A stretch of DNA of 54,955 nucleotides from Pseudomonadota bacterium (GTDB taxonomy: Bacteria > Pseudomonadota > Alphaproteobacteria > Rhizobiales > Beijerinckiaceae): contig JAFAEL010000190.1 of assembly GCA_023423995.1 (NCBI GenBank), positions 1 through 54,955 of the forward strand, written 5' to 3'. Of the stretch, positions 53,172 to 54,955 are shown in pieces; positions within the stretch are counted from its first letter, which is position 1, and the number at the start of each line of letters is the position of its first letter. Both the position numbers and the translations under genes were made by a program. The notes under the pieces were generated by a model that did not search any database, was not told where the DNA came from, and was given only the letters and a program-made list of their open reading frames with translations.

Positions 53172-54566
53172 CTATTCCGGGGGGCGGCGGAGGTGCCAGT
53201 CGGTTGCGGCCTGGAAGGCCCAGCCGACACGCAGGGCGGTGGCTTCGTCATAGGCGCGGCACACGATCTGAAGCGAGGTCGGCAGGCCGCCGCTTCCGAC
53301 GCCGTTGGGCAGTGCCACGGCGCAGAGATCCAGGAAGTTACCGAACCGCGTATAGTGAGCCGGCGCCTTGGTCTGGTCGACCTCGTCGACCAGGAGGGCC
53401 GTGGTCATGGTCGTGGGCGTCAGCAGCGCATCAAGCCCATCCATGGCCGTGGCAAAGGCGCCCTTCATCCGCTCGCGCTCTTCCAGCGCTTCCAAGTAGG
53501 CCTGCGCCGTGAGGCTCCGTCCGGCCGAAATGCGCGGGCGCACATGAGGATCGAGCGGGGCACCCTCGTCGTCGATCAACTCGCGAAGGATCGTGTAGCT
53601 CTCCGCGGCCATGATGCGGAGGTTCAGCGCGGCCACATCCGCGAAGCCGAAGGGCAGCTTTATGTCGACGATCTCCGCACCGAGCCGCTCGAATTCGAGA
53701 AGCGACGCATCGTAGGCGTCCAGGACCTCCGCCGAGGCGTAGCTCCGCTCGGATTCCGGCATCCGGGCGAGGCGCAGGCCGCGGGCGCCCCGCTTCAATG
53801 TCGGCAAGGGGTCCGTCTGGGCGAGCCCGACGGTCTTCGGATCCAGAGGGTCCGGCCCCTGCATCGCCATGTACAGGAGCGCTGAATCCTCGACGTCGCG
53901 GGTCATGGGGCCCGGCGTGTCGAGCGTGGGCGAAAGCGGCAGTACCCCGTACGTGCTCACCCGTCCTATGGTCGTCTTCAGCGAGGTGATGCCGCACCAG
54001 GAGGCCGGCATCCGCACCGAGCCTCCCGTGTCGGTACCGATGGCCCACGGCGCCATCCCGGCCGCAACCGCCACGCCCGAGCCGCTGCTGGAGCCGCCCG
54101 GCGTCCGCGGACGCTCCAAGTCCCAAGGATTCCAGGGCGTGCCGAGGTGGGTGTTCGTGCCCCACCCGCCCATCGCGAACTCGACCGTGTGCGTCTTCCC
54201 GAGCACGATCATGCCCTGCGCGATGAGGCGCCTGGCGAGGGTGGCGGTCCGGGTGGCTCTGCGCTGGCGCCACGCCGCCGTACCGCCCGTCACGACGCGA
54301 CCCTCAAGCTCGACCAAGTCCTTCAGGGCGATGGGAATCCCGTGCAACGGCCCGACGGCGTGGCCGGAGCGGATAGCGAGTTCGGCCGCTTGTGCGGCCT
54401 GGCGCGCGTCCTCGGCATAGACCTCGACAAAGGCCTGGAGCTTCGGCTCGCGGCTTGCAACCCGTCCGAGATACGCTTCGGTCAGCTCCACGGGAGACAG
54501 GCGGCGCGCCATGATCTCCCGCGAGAGCTGGTGGACGGGCAGGAAGTTCAGGTCGGTCGAGGTCAT
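53172..54566 (-). CDS. Amidase-signature-family hydrolase
   Basis: A 464-residue amidase starting at the ATG at 54566. The Ser-cisSer-Lys triad is visible: Lys near residue 82 in IALKDLVE, the glycine/serine run PGGSSSGSGVAVAAG near 157 containing the cis-Ser, and the nucleophile Ser near 183 in DTGGSVRMPASWCG. The family includes GatA, but free-standing catabolic amidases of this length are common, and no GatB or GatC is nearby. It follows the TRAP permease gene by 41 bases on the same strand, so it probably hydrolyses an imported amide. A gap of 188 bases separates its stop from panE. Confidence 0.92.
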   Translation of the reverse strand: MTSTDLNFLPVHQLSREIMARRLSPVELTEAYLGRVASREPKLQAFVEVYAEDARQAAQAAELAIRSGHAVGPLHGIPIALKDLVELEGRVVTGGTAAWRQRRATRTATLARRLIAQGMIVLGKTHTVEFAMGGWGTNTHLGTPWNPWDLERPRTPGGSSSGSGVAVAAGMAPWAIGTDTGGSVRMPASWCGITSLKTTIGRVSTYGVLPLSPTLDTPGPMTRDVEDSALLYMAMQGPDPLDPKTVGLAQTDPLPTLKRGARGLRLARMPESERSYASAEVLDAYDASLLEFERLGAEIVDIKLPFGFADVAALNLRIMAAESYTILRELIDDEGAPLDPHVRPRISAGRSLTAQAYLEALEERERMKGAFATAMDGLDALLTPTTMTTALLVDEVDQTKAPAHYTRFGNFLDLCAVALPNGVGSGGLPTSLQIVCRAYDEATALRVGWAFQAATDWHLRRPPE

Positions 54567-54607
54567 CAAGGGCCCTTACGGCAATGCGGTTCTCGATTGA
54601 GAGCTCG

Positions 54608-54955
54608 TCAGGTGGCGGAGAACATGGTGCGCGGTAGCCACGTCGCGATCTCGGGAAAGATCGTGATGAGGAGAATGCCCAGACACAGCACCAGGAAGAA
54701 CGGCAACACCGCCTTGGCGACGCGCAGGATGTCGTATCCCGTCAATCCCTGTACGACGAACAGGTTGAACCCGACCGGCGGGGTGATCTGCGCGATCTCG
54801 ACCACGAGCACGATGAAGATGCCGAACCAGATGAGGTCGATATGCGCCGCCTCGACCATCGGCATGATGACGGCCGTGGTCAGCACCACCATGGAGATCC
54901 CGTCGAGGAAACAGCCCAGGACCAGGAACAGGATGGTCAGCGAGAAGATGAGCCC
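54608..54955 (-). CDS. TRAP transporter large permease (DctM), C-terminal fragment
   Basis: The last 115 residues of a DctM-type permease; the 5' part lies beyond the window end. Hydrophobic helices and the family signature LGCFLDGISMVVLTTAVIMP near the fragment start, then VVEIAQITPPVGFNLFVVQGL, identify the large TRAP subunit, which carries organic acids in symport with sodium using a periplasmic binding protein. It precedes the amidase gene, and both likely belong to one unit for uptake and hydrolysis of a small acid or amide. The binding protein and small permease should lie further right. Confidence 0.93.
   Translation of the reverse strand, partial: GLIFSLTILFLVLGCFLDGISMVVLTTAVIMPMVEAAHIDLIWFGIFIVLVVEIAQITPPVGFNLFVVQGLTGYDILRVAKAVLPFFLVLCLGILLITIFPEIATWLPRTMFSAT

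Overview
This window looks like the chromosome of a GC-rich alphaproteobacterium, probably in the Hyphomicrobiales or a neighbouring order. The evidence is indirect: high-GC codon use, genes joined by ATGA or TGATG overlaps, a complete Liv-type ABC uptake operon with IclR, a TRAP transporter, and large glycosyltransferases of a kind common in that class. No rRNA, tRNA or housekeeping marker is present, so genus cannot be fixed.

Region 1 (1-27.1 kb) is a surface-glycan and protein-export island. It opens with a type I secretion adaptor (HlyD family), overlapped by a 13-14-repeat Sel1 protein, then a two-domain glycosyltransferase. A leftward run of glycosyltransferases follows (18092 to 6123), mostly translationally coupled. 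It includes a 1371-residue protein with three glycosyltransferase domains, a 905-residue protein with three N-terminal 38-residue repeats, a methyltransferase, a UDP-GlcNAc 2-epimerase and two more glycosyltransferases. Further right are another GT4 enzyme, an orphan conserved-looking protein, a rightward GT4/methyltransferase pair, a leftward GT61/methyltransferase pair, and a 424-residue RTX (calcium-binding nonapeptide) protein with a nested 45-residue super-repeat. I infer that the RTX protein is a substrate of the type I system and that the enzymes build or decorate a surface glycan. No flippase, polymerase, initiating transferase or secretion ATPase is visible here.

Region 2 (27.1-28.7 kb) is a scar: a frameshifted, internally deleted IS3-family transposase, then about 750 bp with no recognisable gene. 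GC content appears to step up across it in the lines I counted by hand.

Region 3 (28.7-41.7 kb, all leftward) is a catabolic block. One unit is a branched-chain-type ABC importer (binding protein, IclR regulator, LivH, LivM, LivG, LivF) followed by a tautomerase and an SMP-30-type lactonase. A perfect 17-bp palindrome lies just before its first gene. The second unit is a second binding protein, a 3-hydroxyisobutyrate-dehydrogenase-like enzyme, an aldehyde dehydrogenase, a homoserine-dehydrogenase-like enzyme with a SAF domain, and a crotonase. The substrate is not evident.

Region 4 (41.8-55 kb) is mixed. It holds a divergent LysR regulator, a macrolide-phosphotransferase-like kinase between two small dimeric-barrel proteins (DUF1330, DUF1428), a galactofuranose-type locus (UDP-galactopyranose mutase and a glycosyltransferase, divergent from a GH1-like glycosidase and an MsbA-like exporter), a membrane class III nucleotide cyclase, a 2-dehydropantoate 2-reductase, an amidase and the end of a TRAP large permease.
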